From an uncultured Oscillospiraceae bacterium (GTDB taxonomy: Bacteria; Bacillota; Clostridia; Oscillospirales; Acutalibacteraceae): a DNA stretch of 48,672 bases. The stretch is taken from positions 1 to 48,672 of the forward strand of contig URGH01000013.1 of assembly GCA_900547305.1 (NCBI GenBank), read 5' to 3'. The notes under the pieces are model-generated. The model was given only the letters and a program-made list of their open reading frames with translations, did no database searches and had not been told where the DNA came from. The position numbers were made by a program, and so were the translations under genes. Positions 24,501-32,752 of this stretch are shown piece after piece. Numbering within the stretch: position 1 is the stretch's first letter; each line of letters opens with the position of its first letter.

Positions 24501-26547
24501 CGCGAGAAGCACTATGCCCGAGCTTAAATGGGATACTATTTGGAACACGGTTGAAAACGATTTCCCGCATATGGATCAGAAATCGTCAGATTCTTCAACC
24601 GACGGCGTTCCGGGTCAAATTTGGAGCGGACTTAAAGCCGAGGATTACGCGGGCGGAACAGGTACCGAAGAAGACCCATACCAAATTGCTACGGGCGAAC
24701 AGCTTTACAAAATGGTTTCGGAGCATACCGTGTATAACGATACTCCGGCATATTATGTTTTGACAGAGGACATAAAGCTTAACGATACCTCAAGCGAAAA
24801 TTGGTACGACGGCAAAAAACTGAATCATTGGTATGTGACTTTCGGGATAAGCAACGCCTTTGCGGGTCATCTTGACGGTCAGGGGCATGTTGTATCGGGT
24901 ATTTATATCAGAACCGAAGCGGATAACGTGCGCGGCGCGCTTATACCCGGAATCGATACAAAGGCTTCAATTAAAAACGTAGGCATACTTGACAGCTATA
25001 TTGACGTTTCCACAGTTAAAAACGAGGCATACGGCGCGGCGTTTGCGGCGTATGTTAAGAACTGGAGAGAGGAATACGAGGTAAAAGAGGAAAATTACCC
25101 GGTTATAAGCGGCTGCTTTGCCGATACCTCCGTAATCGTGCGCGGTAATTTCGCGGGCGGTATGGTTTCGGGCACGCCCTCGCCGATTAAAATCGAAGAC
25201 AGCTATTTTGTAGGAAAGCTAATAGGCGGCTCACGCTGCGGCGCGCTTTTGGGCAATGCTTTTGCTCCCGATTCCATTATCAGAAACTGCTATGCCTGCA
25301 CTGCCGATTTCGATCAAATTGTAGACGGCAGAGGAGATTTGATAGCCGCGGGAAACACATATGAAAATGTTTATACCTTCGGCGTTGCCGTGGGACTCGG
25401 CGTAACGTTTGTTAACGCCGACAATATGTGCGGAACAAGGGCGAAAAGCGGTATGCCGGGGCTTGACTATGATAAGGTATGGATGACGGTTGACGACACA
25501 ATGCCGATACTGCGCATATTCTATCCGAGAATAAAACGCAGCGCCACGGCAACAGCCAGAAAAACAAGAATTGATTTTGTGACAAACGCAGAGGGCGTTA
25601 CGGTTCCGCCGATTGAGGGGCTTATAGGCGCAAAGCTCGTTTTGCCTACCCCCGTGCGCGAGGGCTACCGATTTGAGGGCTGGTATGTATACAGCGAGCT
25701 TCAATGCAAATTTACCGAAACGATATTCCCCGCCGGCAAGCTGACGCTTTACGCTAAGTGGGAATTGAACTCGGTGGTACAGGATTTTGAAAATTATCCC
25801 GCTACAGAATATGACCTCGGTGAAGACCACGAATATTACAGACCGGGCGTGGCAGGATACGTTGCCGATAAGGTTCACGGCGGAAGCAAGGCTATTCACA
25901 GAAAGGGTCTTACTTCCGACAGTGATGAATTCCTTGTGAATTATGAGGATGAACTGACCGTAGGCGCCGAATACAAGCTCAAATTCTGGGTTATGACCGA
26001 AACCGCAGGGGCTTCGGGTAACATTTCTTTGGCGTTTAAAACATGGCCGGATATACTGGAAAAGAGCAACGGCGTTGAAAAAATGCTACCGGTATCCTCG
26101 CTTAAACAAAACGAATGGACGGAGGTCACATATTCGTTTACGGCAAGAACGCCGTGGCTGGCGTTTGTATCCGACGGAAACACAAGTATATTCTTTGATG
26201 ATGTAATGATCGTCAGAACCTCGGATACAATTCACAGCATTAAAAATCTTTCCGATGATAAGCTGCCTGAAAAACCGAACGGCAATAAGAATAATAATCA
26301 GATTGCCGGTATAAAGAACGACAATGCGGGCAATGAGGATAATACATCGGAGGACGTCAAACCGACAGAGGACAATGTAAAGAAGCCCGACAGCGGCAAA
26401 AAGACGCCTGCTAAATCGGAAAATACGCAGGAAGACGCATCAAATAATTATGTATGGATTATAATAGGCGCCGTAATTGCAGCCGGCGTATTGGCGGCGG
26501 TAATAATTATTATTGTCGCAAAGAAAAAAAGATCCGTTAAAAAATAA
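21589..26547 (+). CDS. Giant membrane-anchored surface protein with four beta-rich repeat modules, an InlB-type repeat and a CBM-like domain
   Basis: ATG 21589 follows AGAGGTGG; the frame is open from 21538. The product is 1652 aa. After a signal peptide come four modules opening with V/IW-D/S-G...DPY (DNA from about 21713, 22699, 23699 and 24617); the first two resemble module 1 of the preceding gene very closely. An InlB/Listeria-Bacteroides-type repeat follows (about 25567-25770; REGYRFEGWY...LYAKWE), then a galactose-binding-like or CBM4/9-like domain (about 25780-26220), an Asn/Lys/Asp-rich linker, one membrane helix (26451-26519) and the tail KKKRSVKK. There is no LPXTG motif, so it is held by the helix. 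It probably binds glycan at the surface beside the enzymes and importers. Confidence 0.82.
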   Translation: MRFKFKTDTLSRIAAVVSVIAVLCSSLFIESIAVSGAEKAKVWDGSSDTEFEGAGTKDNPYKITSAAELYGFATAKVNVKDSKQKYYVLTNDIYLNDVSDPDWMNNSPREWAKMGADAANDAALGFSGFFDGQGHTVYGMYYADYTAGGTYGLIPMITGNAEITNVNLRRSFAAANNSVEFHMGGIVGFVQKNNGDYSPGYQANVKISKCVVDNTVDFSRISGSLLGGIVGPVRESKVTVSYCGSAAKFSDYGNPSAGKGGGIICAPGHWGAEYVRIINSYSVVAFTSGWMVGIKPADISDGTLYSTQSWWATDGGVNLTPVASEASMQGKGAENNMPKLGWDVWQANEGAYPTIKGSTAYENGSGSDLEVWDGSSDTKFEGEGTKENPYKISSAEQLYGFSSNTSFTKENSENLYFVLTKDIFLNNIKDKNWLNNNPKEWASHGDTTWMYQGFAGHFDGQGHTVYGMYYRTYREKYAYGLIPRANGNAVISNVNVRYAYAAPNNNVDVFMGGIVGCIDLAPGNKASVITVSKCVVDNTVNFSDLANCHVGGIIGCGHYAKITVEYCGSAAKFNDYGNPAGSGWGGGIVASNVLATSYLRIVNSYSVVAFITGNLAPYLTDASAISDGTLYSAHSWWISQGVNLTAVSGESAMQSDAAKANMPNLGWDVWEINKSGYPIIKGSTAGKNVSDAPVGDYYDGKKGEVWSGKTAAEYKSGSGEKDDPYIIETAEQLYKMVKEHCLSTDPEPGAYYELAADIYLNDVKAENWYTAAKLNSWYSINLTEPNTGFKGRLNGRGYTVYGLYCNNISEKCGLIPVLAGRGNVVGVNIRKAYLSGRREGNCYLGGIAGYIQTGSNVRISKCSVRDSVFGAAAAVGGLIGGVSAGSVDVTSCYFVGSFENKSNYAGGFYGDSWGTANVTDSYTVGCVAIDKSFGMPSGIRYSTVSQSQARHGDAQNIAVNVVKEEQIIGESARSTMPELKWDTIWNTVENDFPHMDQKSSDSSTDGVPGQIWSGLKAEDYAGGTGTEEDPYQIATGEQLYKMVSEHTVYNDTPAYYVLTEDIKLNDTSSENWYDGKKLNHWYVTFGISNAFAGHLDGQGHVVSGIYIRTEADNVRGALIPGIDTKASIKNVGILDSYIDVSTVKNEAYGAAFAAYVKNWREEYEVKEENYPVISGCFADTSVIVRGNFAGGMVSGTPSPIKIEDSYFVGKLIGGSRCGALLGNAFAPDSIIRNCYACTADFDQIVDGRGDLIAAGNTYENVYTFGVAVGLGVTFVNADNMCGTRAKSGMPGLDYDKVWMTVDDTMPILRIFYPRIKRSATATARKTRIDFVTNAEGVTVPPIEGLIGAKLVLPTPVREGYRFEGWYVYSELQCKFTETIFPAGKLTLYAKWELNSVVQDFENYPATEYDLGEDHEYYRPGVAGYVADKVHGGSKAIHRKGLTSDSDEFLVNYEDELTVGAEYKLKFWVMTETAGASGNISLAFKTWPDILEKSNGVEKMLPVSSLKQNEWTEVTYSFTARTPWLAFVSDGNTSIFFDDVMIVRTSDTIHSIKNLSDDKLPEKPNGNKNNNQIAGIKNDNAGNEDNTSEDVKPTEDNVKKPDSGKKTPAKSENTQEDASNNYVWIIIGAVIAAGVLAAVIIIIVAKKKRSVKK

Positions 26548-26566
26548 CAGTATAGGTGTTACTTCG

Positions 26567-26603
26567 GCTGCCGCATTATACTTTATATAATGCGGCAGCT
26601 TTT
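26567..26603 (+). terminator. Intercistronic terminator at end of the long operon
   Basis: A 14-bp perfect stem (26567-26580 with 26586-26599) is followed by TTTT. The ribosome binding site of the next gene starts only a few bases later and no promoter fits between them. The next two genes therefore probably depend on read-through. Confidence 0.75.
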
Positions 26604-26617
26604 CAAAAGGAGATTGT

Positions 26618-28540
26618 ATGTATAATTATACTATAATGCCGCTTGACGATACGCATATAGACGAAATATGCGAGGACATAAAAAAACAGTATGAAAACGG
26701 AATTGCAAGCTGCGCGCTGTTTATGATGAAGCTCGTACCGGAGGGTAATCCCGTTATCGGAAAAGCGGAACAGCTGTGCCGTAAATATGATTTGTTCAGA
26801 GACAGGTTGGCTGAAATGGGGCTTGAATGCGGCATTTTGGTGCAGGCTACCATAGGTCACGGTTATCCGCTTGACGAGGCTTCCCCGTTTACGCAGTATG
26901 TGGGTTTGGCAAACGGCAGGACAGAGTATATCTGCTGCCCGTATGACGAGGGCTTTAAAAAGCATTTTTACAGTGAATTTGCAACTATTGCAAGGCATAA
27001 GCCGAAAATTATTATGGTTGACGATGATTTCAGGCTTATGGCGCGGCCGGGCAGGGGGTGCGCTTGCGGGCTGCATATGGCGCGGATTAATGAGCTGACG
27101 GGTGAGGAATTGACGCGCTCCGAGCTTTGCCGACGTATTTTTGATGAAAACGATACGGCGCTGCGCGAAGTATTTTTCAAAACGCAGGGCGAGTCGCTTA
27201 TTAACGCGGCAAAAGCAATGCGGGACGGTATAGATTCGGTTGACCCGTCAATACCGGGCTGCTTTTGCGCCTGCGGTAACGCGGCGGAATTCGCGGGAGA
27301 AATAGCGGAAATTTTGGCAGGACGCGGTAATCCCGTTATTGTGCGCTTAAATAATTCGCGGTATACGTCTGCGGGAGCCAGAAATTTCACTCCTATAATG
27401 TATATGGCGGCGTGTCAGGCAAATATACTGCGGCACAAGGCGGATTATTTGCTTGCCGAAACCGATACCTGCCCGCAAAACCGTTACAGCACAAGCGCCT
27501 CAAACCTGCACGCGCATTTTACCGCGTCAATAATAGAGGGCTGCGGCGGGGCAAAGCACTGGATAACGAGGCTTTCATCATTTGAGCCGCAAAGCGGAAA
27601 GGCTTACAGAAAAATTTTGGGCGAGCACGCGGGGTTTTATAATACCTTAAACCGATTGGTTCCCTCGCTCAGACCCGTAGGCTGCAGGATACCCCTGCCC
27701 GATACGCCGGATTTGGCGTTGGGCTGGAGCGGCAGTCCCGAAAACGGATGGCATTCTCATGTGCTGGAGCGGCTCGGTTTTCCTCTGTATTTTTCAAACG
27801 AGCGCGGCGGAGCGATTTTTATGGACGGTTTTGACGATGAAATCTACTCGGATGAGGAGCTTGAAAAAATACTCCGCGGAACGGCGTTTTTATCGGCTCA
27901 TACGGCAAAAAGGCTGTTTGAGCGGGGCTTCGGCAATTACACAGGCGTGAACGCCGAGCCGTGGAACGGTGAAAACGTGAGCGGTGAAAGGCTCTATGTA
28001 AACGGAAACGACTGTTCGGCTCAGGTAGGAATACATAAGCTGATACCGCTTAATTCAGAGGTTGAGGTTTGCTCCGAGGCGTATCACATAACGGGCGGAA
28101 AGCACAGGGAAATGCTTTTCCCGGCGGTTACCCGCTTTAAAAACGCAGCTGGAGGCACGGCGGTTGTTTTTTGCGGCACGCCGCGAACGGAATATAACTA
28201 TTGCGACGCGTTTTCTTTCTTAAACGAGTCGCGCAAAAGACAAATGGCGGAGTTGCTTCGCGAAAGCGGGAATTTACCGATTTACTATCCTGATGACGCC
28301 GAAGTGCTTTTACGCGCGGCGTACACTGAAAACGCGGGGGAGCTGTTCTGCGCTGTGTTTAATATCGGCTTGGACGTATTGCCCGAAATTCGGCTTACCG
28401 CCGACCGCATTGTGAAGTCCGTTAAAGTGCTAGATAAGGACGGAGAGTTCAGACCTGTGAAATTTTCTACCGACGGCAATACGGTAACGGTCGGTTATTC
28501 GGCGGAAATTCTTATGCCGGTAATCATGCTGATAAACTAA
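26618..28540 (+). CDS. Unrecognised 640-aa cytoplasmic protein, possibly a TIM-barrel glycosidase-like enzyme
   Basis: AAAGGAG precedes ATG 26618. There is no signal peptide. I do not recognise the family. The segments ALFMMKLVP, CGILVQATIGHGYP, PKIIMVDDDFRL, IPGCFCACGN and ADYLLAETDTCPQNRYS are spaced like successive strands of a (beta/alpha)8 barrel, with conserved-looking acidic ends (VDDD; AETD). The second half (from about 430) looks beta-rich, like the C-terminal domains of GH42-type enzymes. Cysteines are frequent (CACG twice), suggesting a reducing environment or metal binding. It sits between glycan importers and a GH127-like gene, so a role in breaking down imported oligosaccharide is inferred from context only. 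Confidence 0.6.
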   Translation: MYNYTIMPLDDTHIDEICEDIKKQYENGIASCALFMMKLVPEGNPVIGKAEQLCRKYDLFRDRLAEMGLECGILVQATIGHGYPLDEASPFTQYVGLANGRTEYICCPYDEGFKKHFYSEFATIARHKPKIIMVDDDFRLMARPGRGCACGLHMARINELTGEELTRSELCRRIFDENDTALREVFFKTQGESLINAAKAMRDGIDSVDPSIPGCFCACGNAAEFAGEIAEILAGRGNPVIVRLNNSRYTSAGARNFTPIMYMAACQANILRHKADYLLAETDTCPQNRYSTSASNLHAHFTASIIEGCGGAKHWITRLSSFEPQSGKAYRKILGEHAGFYNTLNRLVPSLRPVGCRIPLPDTPDLALGWSGSPENGWHSHVLERLGFPLYFSNERGGAIFMDGFDDEIYSDEELEKILRGTAFLSAHTAKRLFERGFGNYTGVNAEPWNGENVSGERLYVNGNDCSAQVGIHKLIPLNSEVEVCSEAYHITGGKHREMLFPAVTRFKNAAGGTAVVFCGTPRTEYNYCDAFSFLNESRKRQMAELLRESGNLPIYYPDDAEVLLRAAYTENAGELFCAVFNIGLDVLPEIRLTADRIVKSVKVLDKDGEFRPVKFSTDGNTVTVGYSAEILMPVIMLIN

Positions 28541-28581
28541 TAGGCGGCTGACGCTTTAAAAAACATTTTTAGGGTGATAAA

Positions 28582-30198
28582 ATGGAAAAAACAATAGCTG
28601 TGCGCGGTGATTTGGCTTATAGGCTTTTGCTTAATTACAGTATTCTTGAAAGCTACCGTTACCGTGCCGATTATATTTTCACCGCCGATAAATCGGCATG
28701 GTACGGGGACTGGGAGGGCAGAACGATTTTAGCGCTTGTGCGCCTTTACGAGGCTACGGGGCGCGAACCTGCGTTTCTCGAGCAGATTATCGACGCTTTG
28801 GGTGAACGCCTTAACGAAAGGGGCTACCTCGGCAAAGTGTTCCCCGACGGCGAGTTCAGCGAGCAGCAGTTTGCCGGTCATAACTGGTTATTAAGCGGAC
28901 TTACCGAATACTACCGCATAACAGGCAGAAAAGATATATATAAGCTGATTGAAAATATAATAAACAATCTTTACTTAAAAGCCGAAACCCATTATTGCGA
29001 ATATCCCGTTAAAAGGGAGAAAAAGGACGGCGGCGGTTTCAGCGGCGAGAACAGCGGCAAAAGCGGTTGCTGGCACCTCTCTACAGATATAGGCTGCGCT
29101 TTTATATGCATGGATGCTTTGTCCAAAGCATGCTCGGAGTTAAACAAACGCGAGCTGCTTCCGCTGTTGACCGAAATGTACGGCGTTTTCTCGAAAATTG
29201 ATTTTGCGGGGCTGCAAATGCAGACTCATGCCACTCTTTCGGCAACGCGGGGAGTAATACGGCTGTATAAAATCACCGGTGAGAAAAAGTACCTTGAAAC
29301 CGCAAAAAGAATATTCAATTTGTATGTAAATGAGGGCATGACCGAAAATTACGCAAACATAAATTGGTTCGGCCGTCCGTCATGGACGGAGCCGTGCACC
29401 GTTGTCGATTCGGTCATGTGTGCGGCTGAGCTTTACAAGCTGACTCATAATACGGATTATTTGGCTTGGTTTCATAAAATTTATCTTAACGCTTTGGGTT
29501 ATGCGCTGCGCCCGAACGGCGGCTTCGGGCTTGACGTGTGCGCAGGATACGGCGGCGATTTTATAAGACCCGTAGGCGAGGATATGAGCATAGCCTATTG
29601 GTGCTGCACAATGCGCGGCGGCGACGGTCTGGCATATTGCGCCGAAAATCAAATTTTGCGGAACGGCAATACGTTTGAAATTCTTTATTATAACGACGGA
29701 TTATACAAATTCGGCGAAACGGAAATAACCGAAAAAACGAAGTACCCGTATATCGGGAAAACCGATTTCCATATTGTCAACCCTCGGAATGACGTCTTGA
29801 TTTTTAAGGCTTATATACCGAAATACGCCCAAAATGTCAGCGCGTTAAAAAATGGGGCGCCGATTGAAATCAATTCGGAGGGAGATTTTGCCTTAATAAG
29901 CATATGCGAAAACGAGTGCGATTTGACGGTGAATTTTGATATTCCGCTTACGGAAATACGGGCTGATTGCCCTGAATATAGGGAAACGCATATTAAGCTG
30001 AGTCACGGATATCTACTTTTGGGAACCGATTCCGAGAGCGCCGTGTATACAGGAAATTTAAGCCTGAAGAATGCCGCAAAATGCATTTATACCGATGAAA
30101 GCGGCAATATTTTCACGCCGTTAAACGATATATGCGAAATGGAAGTGCCGGCTGTTGAGTCAGAGCACAGACGGATACTGTTTCCATATAACCGCTGA
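28582..30198 (+). CDS. GH127/DUF1680-like glycosidase (beta-L-arabinofuranosidase type)
   Basis: AGGGTG precedes ATG 28582. The 538-aa product has no signal peptide. Helical pairs such as WEGRTILALVRLYEATGREPAFLEQII, HNWLLSGLTEYYRITGRKDIYKLIENI and ATRGVIRLYKITGEKKYLETAKRIF are the hairpins of an (alpha/alpha)6 barrel. The segment EPCTVVDSVMCAAELYKLTHN followed by a Tyr-Trp-Cys-Cys motif (YWCCTMRGGDGLAYCAEN) fits the GH127 pattern, where the Cys pair takes part in the zinc-assisted active site. The C-terminal part is beta-rich. It would act on imported arabinosides or a related sugar. The length is shorter than typical GH127 (about 600-650), so a sister family is possible. Confidence 0.72.
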   Translation: MEKTIAVRGDLAYRLLLNYSILESYRYRADYIFTADKSAWYGDWEGRTILALVRLYEATGREPAFLEQIIDALGERLNERGYLGKVFPDGEFSEQQFAGHNWLLSGLTEYYRITGRKDIYKLIENIINNLYLKAETHYCEYPVKREKKDGGGFSGENSGKSGCWHLSTDIGCAFICMDALSKACSELNKRELLPLLTEMYGVFSKIDFAGLQMQTHATLSATRGVIRLYKITGEKKYLETAKRIFNLYVNEGMTENYANINWFGRPSWTEPCTVVDSVMCAAELYKLTHNTDYLAWFHKIYLNALGYALRPNGGFGLDVCAGYGGDFIRPVGEDMSIAYWCCTMRGGDGLAYCAENQILRNGNTFEILYYNDGLYKFGETEITEKTKYPYIGKTDFHIVNPRNDVLIFKAYIPKYAQNVSALKNGAPIEINSEGDFALISICENECDLTVNFDIPLTEIRADCPEYRETHIKLSHGYLLLGTDSESAVYTGNLSLKNAAKCIYTDESGNIFTPLNDICEMEVPAVESEHRRILFPYNR

Positions 30199-30224
30199 AA
30201 CATGAATAATTGAAGTACTTTACC

Positions 30225-30270
30225 AATCTGAGCGATCGGCTTGCAAAAAGCCCGCCGCTCAGATTTTTTT
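30225..30270 (+). terminator. Rho-independent terminator
   Basis: A 10-bp stem (30225-30234 with 30256-30265) is followed by a run of T. It ends the glycan-use region. Confidence 0.8.
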
Positions 30271-30274
30271 AATA

Positions 30275-30303
30275 TTGAAAAAAATTCGGAATCGGATTAT
30301 AAT
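30275..30303 (+). promoter_or_regulatory. Promoter of cwlD-radA
   Basis: TTGAAA (30275-30280) and TATAAT (30298-30303) are 17 bp apart, a near-consensus sigma-A promoter about 85 bp before cwlD. Confidence 0.7.
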
Positions 30304-30391
30304 AAAGTACGGACAAATGTTTAAAGCCGCAAAATGTTCTACTGCTACTCCGAAAGACATATTTTAAACTGTACGGGGGAGTGATTGCGGA

Positions 30392-31105
30392 ATGTTTAAG
30401 GGACGTATAGCGGCGGTATTATCCTTGATTTTGGTTCTTGCTTTTTTCAGCACCTTTTTGCGCGGCAGGTTATCAACGGTGCAGTCATCGGGCAGTGTGA
30501 GTCAGCGGGCTACGGTTATTCTGGACGCGGGTCATGGCGGGTTTGACGGCGGCGCGGTTGCGCCCGACGGAACGGTGGAAAAGGAAATAAACCTTAAAAT
30601 TGCCCTAAAGCTGAAAGAGTTTTTAAAACTCGGGGGATATGAGGTTATTATGACGCGCGACAGCGACGTTTCAACCGATGACGTTGAAACCGATAAAATA
30701 GCAACCCGCAAGAAAAGTGACCTTAAAAATCGGCTGAAACTTATGAAGGATTACCCCGACGCGGTGTTTGTGAGTATTCACCTGAATAAATTTACCACCT
30801 CTGCCGCGGCAGGCTCGCAGGTGTTTTACAGCGCGGGCAGGGAAGAATCGAAAAAGCTCGGGGAAGATATACAGAAATCAATTGTGCGGCTTTTGCAGCC
30901 CGAAAACGCAAGGGTGAATAAGCAGGCGACCAGCAGCACATATATTCTTTACAACGCAACGCTGCCGGCAGTGCTTGTGGAGTGCGGTTTTTTAAGCAAT
31001 ACCGCCGAGCTTAAAAGGCTTAAAACCGAAGAATACCAAAATAAAATGGCGTTCAGCATTTTTTGCGGGATAATGGATTATCATAAAAGTGTGGGGGAAA
31101 GTTAA
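30392..31105 (+). CDS. cwlD: N-acetylmuramoyl-L-alanine amidase, CwlD-like
   Basis: The 237-aa product has an N-terminal signal anchor and an Amidase_3 domain. It cleaves the bond between N-acetylmuramic acid and L-alanine; CwlD does this when muramic delta-lactam is made in the spore cortex. Zinc-site motifs are visible: VILDAGHGGFDGG, the Glu in TVEKEINL, SIHLNKF, and the catalytic Glu in VLVECGFLSN. The length equals that of the Bacillus CwlD and there is no cell-wall-binding repeat. GGGGAG precedes the ATG. It is followed after 1 nt by radA. A vegetative amidase is the alternative, and the sigma-A-like promoter leaves that open. Confidence 0.85.
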   Translation: MFKGRIAAVLSLILVLAFFSTFLRGRLSTVQSSGSVSQRATVILDAGHGGFDGGAVAPDGTVEKEINLKIALKLKEFLKLGGYEVIMTRDSDVSTDDVETDKIATRKKSDLKNRLKLMKDYPDAVFVSIHLNKFTTSAAAGSQVFYSAGREESKKLGEDIQKSIVRLLQPENARVNKQATSSTYILYNATLPAVLVECGFLSNTAELKRLKTEEYQNKMAFSIFCGIMDYHKSVGES

Positions 31106-31106
31106 A

Positions 31107-32474
31107 ATGGCAACCAAAAGCAAAACGGTATTTGTTTGCAGCGAGTGCGGGTATGAAACGCCGAAATGGGCGGGTAAATGCCCCGGCTGCGGCGAATGGA
31201 ACACAATGGTTGAGGATGTGCGCCTGCCGCAGAAATCGGCGATTTCGGCTGCACCGAGACCCGCTCATACATTCTCGGCAACGCCGCTTTCGCAAATAAA
31301 CGCGGCGGACGAACACCGCTTTGTAACGGGAATATCCGAGCTTGACAGGGTGCTCGGCGGGGGAATAGTAAAAGGCTCGGTAATACTGCTTTCGGGCGAC
31401 CCGGGTATAGGAAAATCAACCATACTTTTGCAGGTTTGCAACGCGCTGCAAAGGGATATTAAAATTCTCTATGTATCGGGCGAGGAATCGGCAATACAAA
31501 TAAAACTAAGGGCAAAGCGCATAGGGGTTGAGGGCGACAGCGTTTCTATAATGACCGAAACCGACGTTCAAACGGTTTGCGAATATATAAACTCGGCGCG
31601 CCCCGACCTTGTTATGATAGATTCAATTCAGACTATGCAACACCCCGATATTTCGTCGGCGCCCGGCAGCATAGTTCAGGTGCGCGAATCGTCTAACCTG
31701 CTTTTGCGCACGGGTAAAAGCCTTGATATTCCGATTTTCATAGTAGGTCATGTAAACAAGGGCGGCGATATTGCGGGACCTAAGGTAATGGAGCATATTG
31801 TAGATACCGTGCTTTATTTTGAAGGTGAGAGAAATCAGTCCTACCGCATTTTAAGGGCAATAAAAAACCGTTTTGGCTCAACAAACGAAATAGGCGTTTT
31901 TGAAATGACCGAAACGGGGCTTGCAGAGGTTGAAAACCCCTCCGCTATGATGCTTTCGGGCAGAATGAGCGATGTCTCGGGCGGGTGCATAACCTGCATT
32001 ATTGAGGGCACGCGCCCGATTTTAGCCGAGGTTCAGGGGCTTGTGGCGGCAACGGGCTTCGGCAACGCGCGCAGAACCGCGGCGGGGTTTGATTACAACC
32101 GCTTAAACCTTTTGCTTGCCGTGCTTGAAAAAAGACTGGGGCTTATGTTCTCAAATCTTGATACCTATATAAACATTGTAGGCGGAATAAGGCTTGATGA
32201 GCCTGCGGCTGATTTAGCCGTGGCTATGGCGCTGGTTTCTGGGCTGCGCGATATTCCCATAGACGAAAACACCGTAGCGTTCGGCGAAATAGGTTTATCG
32301 GGCGAGCTGCGCAGCGTTCCGCGCGCGCAGGCGCGGGTAAACGAGGCGGCGCGAATGGGCTTTACACGGTGCATACTGCCGTCTGCTTGCCTTAAGCAAA
32401 TAAACTCTGCGCCCGAGGGAATAAAACTTTTGGGTGTTAAAAGATTATCCGACGCAGTGGCGTTTATTAAGTAG
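31107..32474 (+). CDS. radA: DNA repair protein RadA/Sms
   Basis: The start is ATG 31107, 1 nt after the cwlD stop; the frame is open from 31089. The 455-aa product has all RadA landmarks: an N-terminal C4 zinc finger (CSECGYETPKWAGKCPGCGEW), a RecA-like ATPase with Walker A GDPGIGKST and Walker B DLVMIDSIQT, the RadA-specific KNRFGSTNE motif, and a C-terminal Lon-protease-like domain (LDEPAADLAVAMALVSGLRD). It is a helicase-like protein for branch migration during recombinational repair. Coupling to cwlD by a 1-nt gap indicates one transcript. Confidence 0.97.
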   Translation: MATKSKTVFVCSECGYETPKWAGKCPGCGEWNTMVEDVRLPQKSAISAAPRPAHTFSATPLSQINAADEHRFVTGISELDRVLGGGIVKGSVILLSGDPGIGKSTILLQVCNALQRDIKILYVSGEESAIQIKLRAKRIGVEGDSVSIMTETDVQTVCEYINSARPDLVMIDSIQTMQHPDISSAPGSIVQVRESSNLLLRTGKSLDIPIFIVGHVNKGGDIAGPKVMEHIVDTVLYFEGERNQSYRILRAIKNRFGSTNEIGVFEMTETGLAEVENPSAMMLSGRMSDVSGGCITCIIEGTRPILAEVQGLVAATGFGNARRTAAGFDYNRLNLLLAVLEKRLGLMFSNLDTYINIVGGIRLDEPAADLAVAMALVSGLRDIPIDENTVAFGEIGLSGELRSVPRAQARVNEAARMGFTRCILPSACLKQINSAPEGIKLLGVKRLSDAVAFIK

Positions 32475-32601
32475 TCGCGTCCTCTTTCGGCTGCAAATAC
32501 GGGCAAACCCCCGAAAGTGAATTGACCGCCGTGCATTTATTAAGCGTGCAGTAGCCGTCGCACTGGTATTTGCAGTTTTCGGCGCATGGAATTATACCCA
32601 T
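32467..32601 (-). CDS. Small Cys-rich protein, 44 aa
   Basis: ATG 32601 with AGGGGTG upstream is preferred over the longer open frame to 32691. The product has six cysteines (PCAENCKYQCDGYCTLNKC, then VCPYL). Such proteins are widespread in Clostridia; databases sometimes label them hydroxymyristoyl-ACP dehydratase, which the sequence does not support. The Cys pattern suggests metal binding. It overlaps the 3' end of radA by 8 bases on the opposite strand. Confidence 0.75.
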   Translation of the reverse strand: MGIIPCAENCKYQCDGYCTLNKCTAVNSLSGVCPYLQPKEDATT

Positions 32602-32669
32602 ATTTTCACCCCTGAAAATAGTATTCGGGAGAAAAAAATAAATATTCATAAGATTTTTTACAAAACAAA

Positions 32670-32739
32670 GGCTCCCTTCTTTTTGACGCAAGTCAAAACA
32701 GAGGGGAGCTGGCGCCTTTAGGCGACTGAGGGGTATTTA
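32670..32739 (-). repeat. Dispersed intergenic repeat, copy 1
   Basis: Read on the minus strand, it begins aaatacccctcagtc, contains a gcgcc/ggcgc-type hairpin, then cccctctgt, a second hairpin around gcgtca and ends gggagcc. The start, the cccctctgt core and the second-hairpin position recur at the right edge of the window. It looks like a non-coding, mobilised small repeat. Confidence 0.6.
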
Positions 32740-32752
32740 CAGCACTGTCAAC

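Noticed and set aside
25231..25899. 222-codon minus-strand frame inside the giant repeat protein
   Set aside because: No ribosome binding site, no recognisable domain, and it lies wholly within a strongly supported coding region.
32467..32601. Hydroxymyristoyl-ACP dehydratase label for the 44-aa Cys-rich protein
   Set aside because: The protein is far too short for a dehydratase and has a metal-binding Cys pattern.
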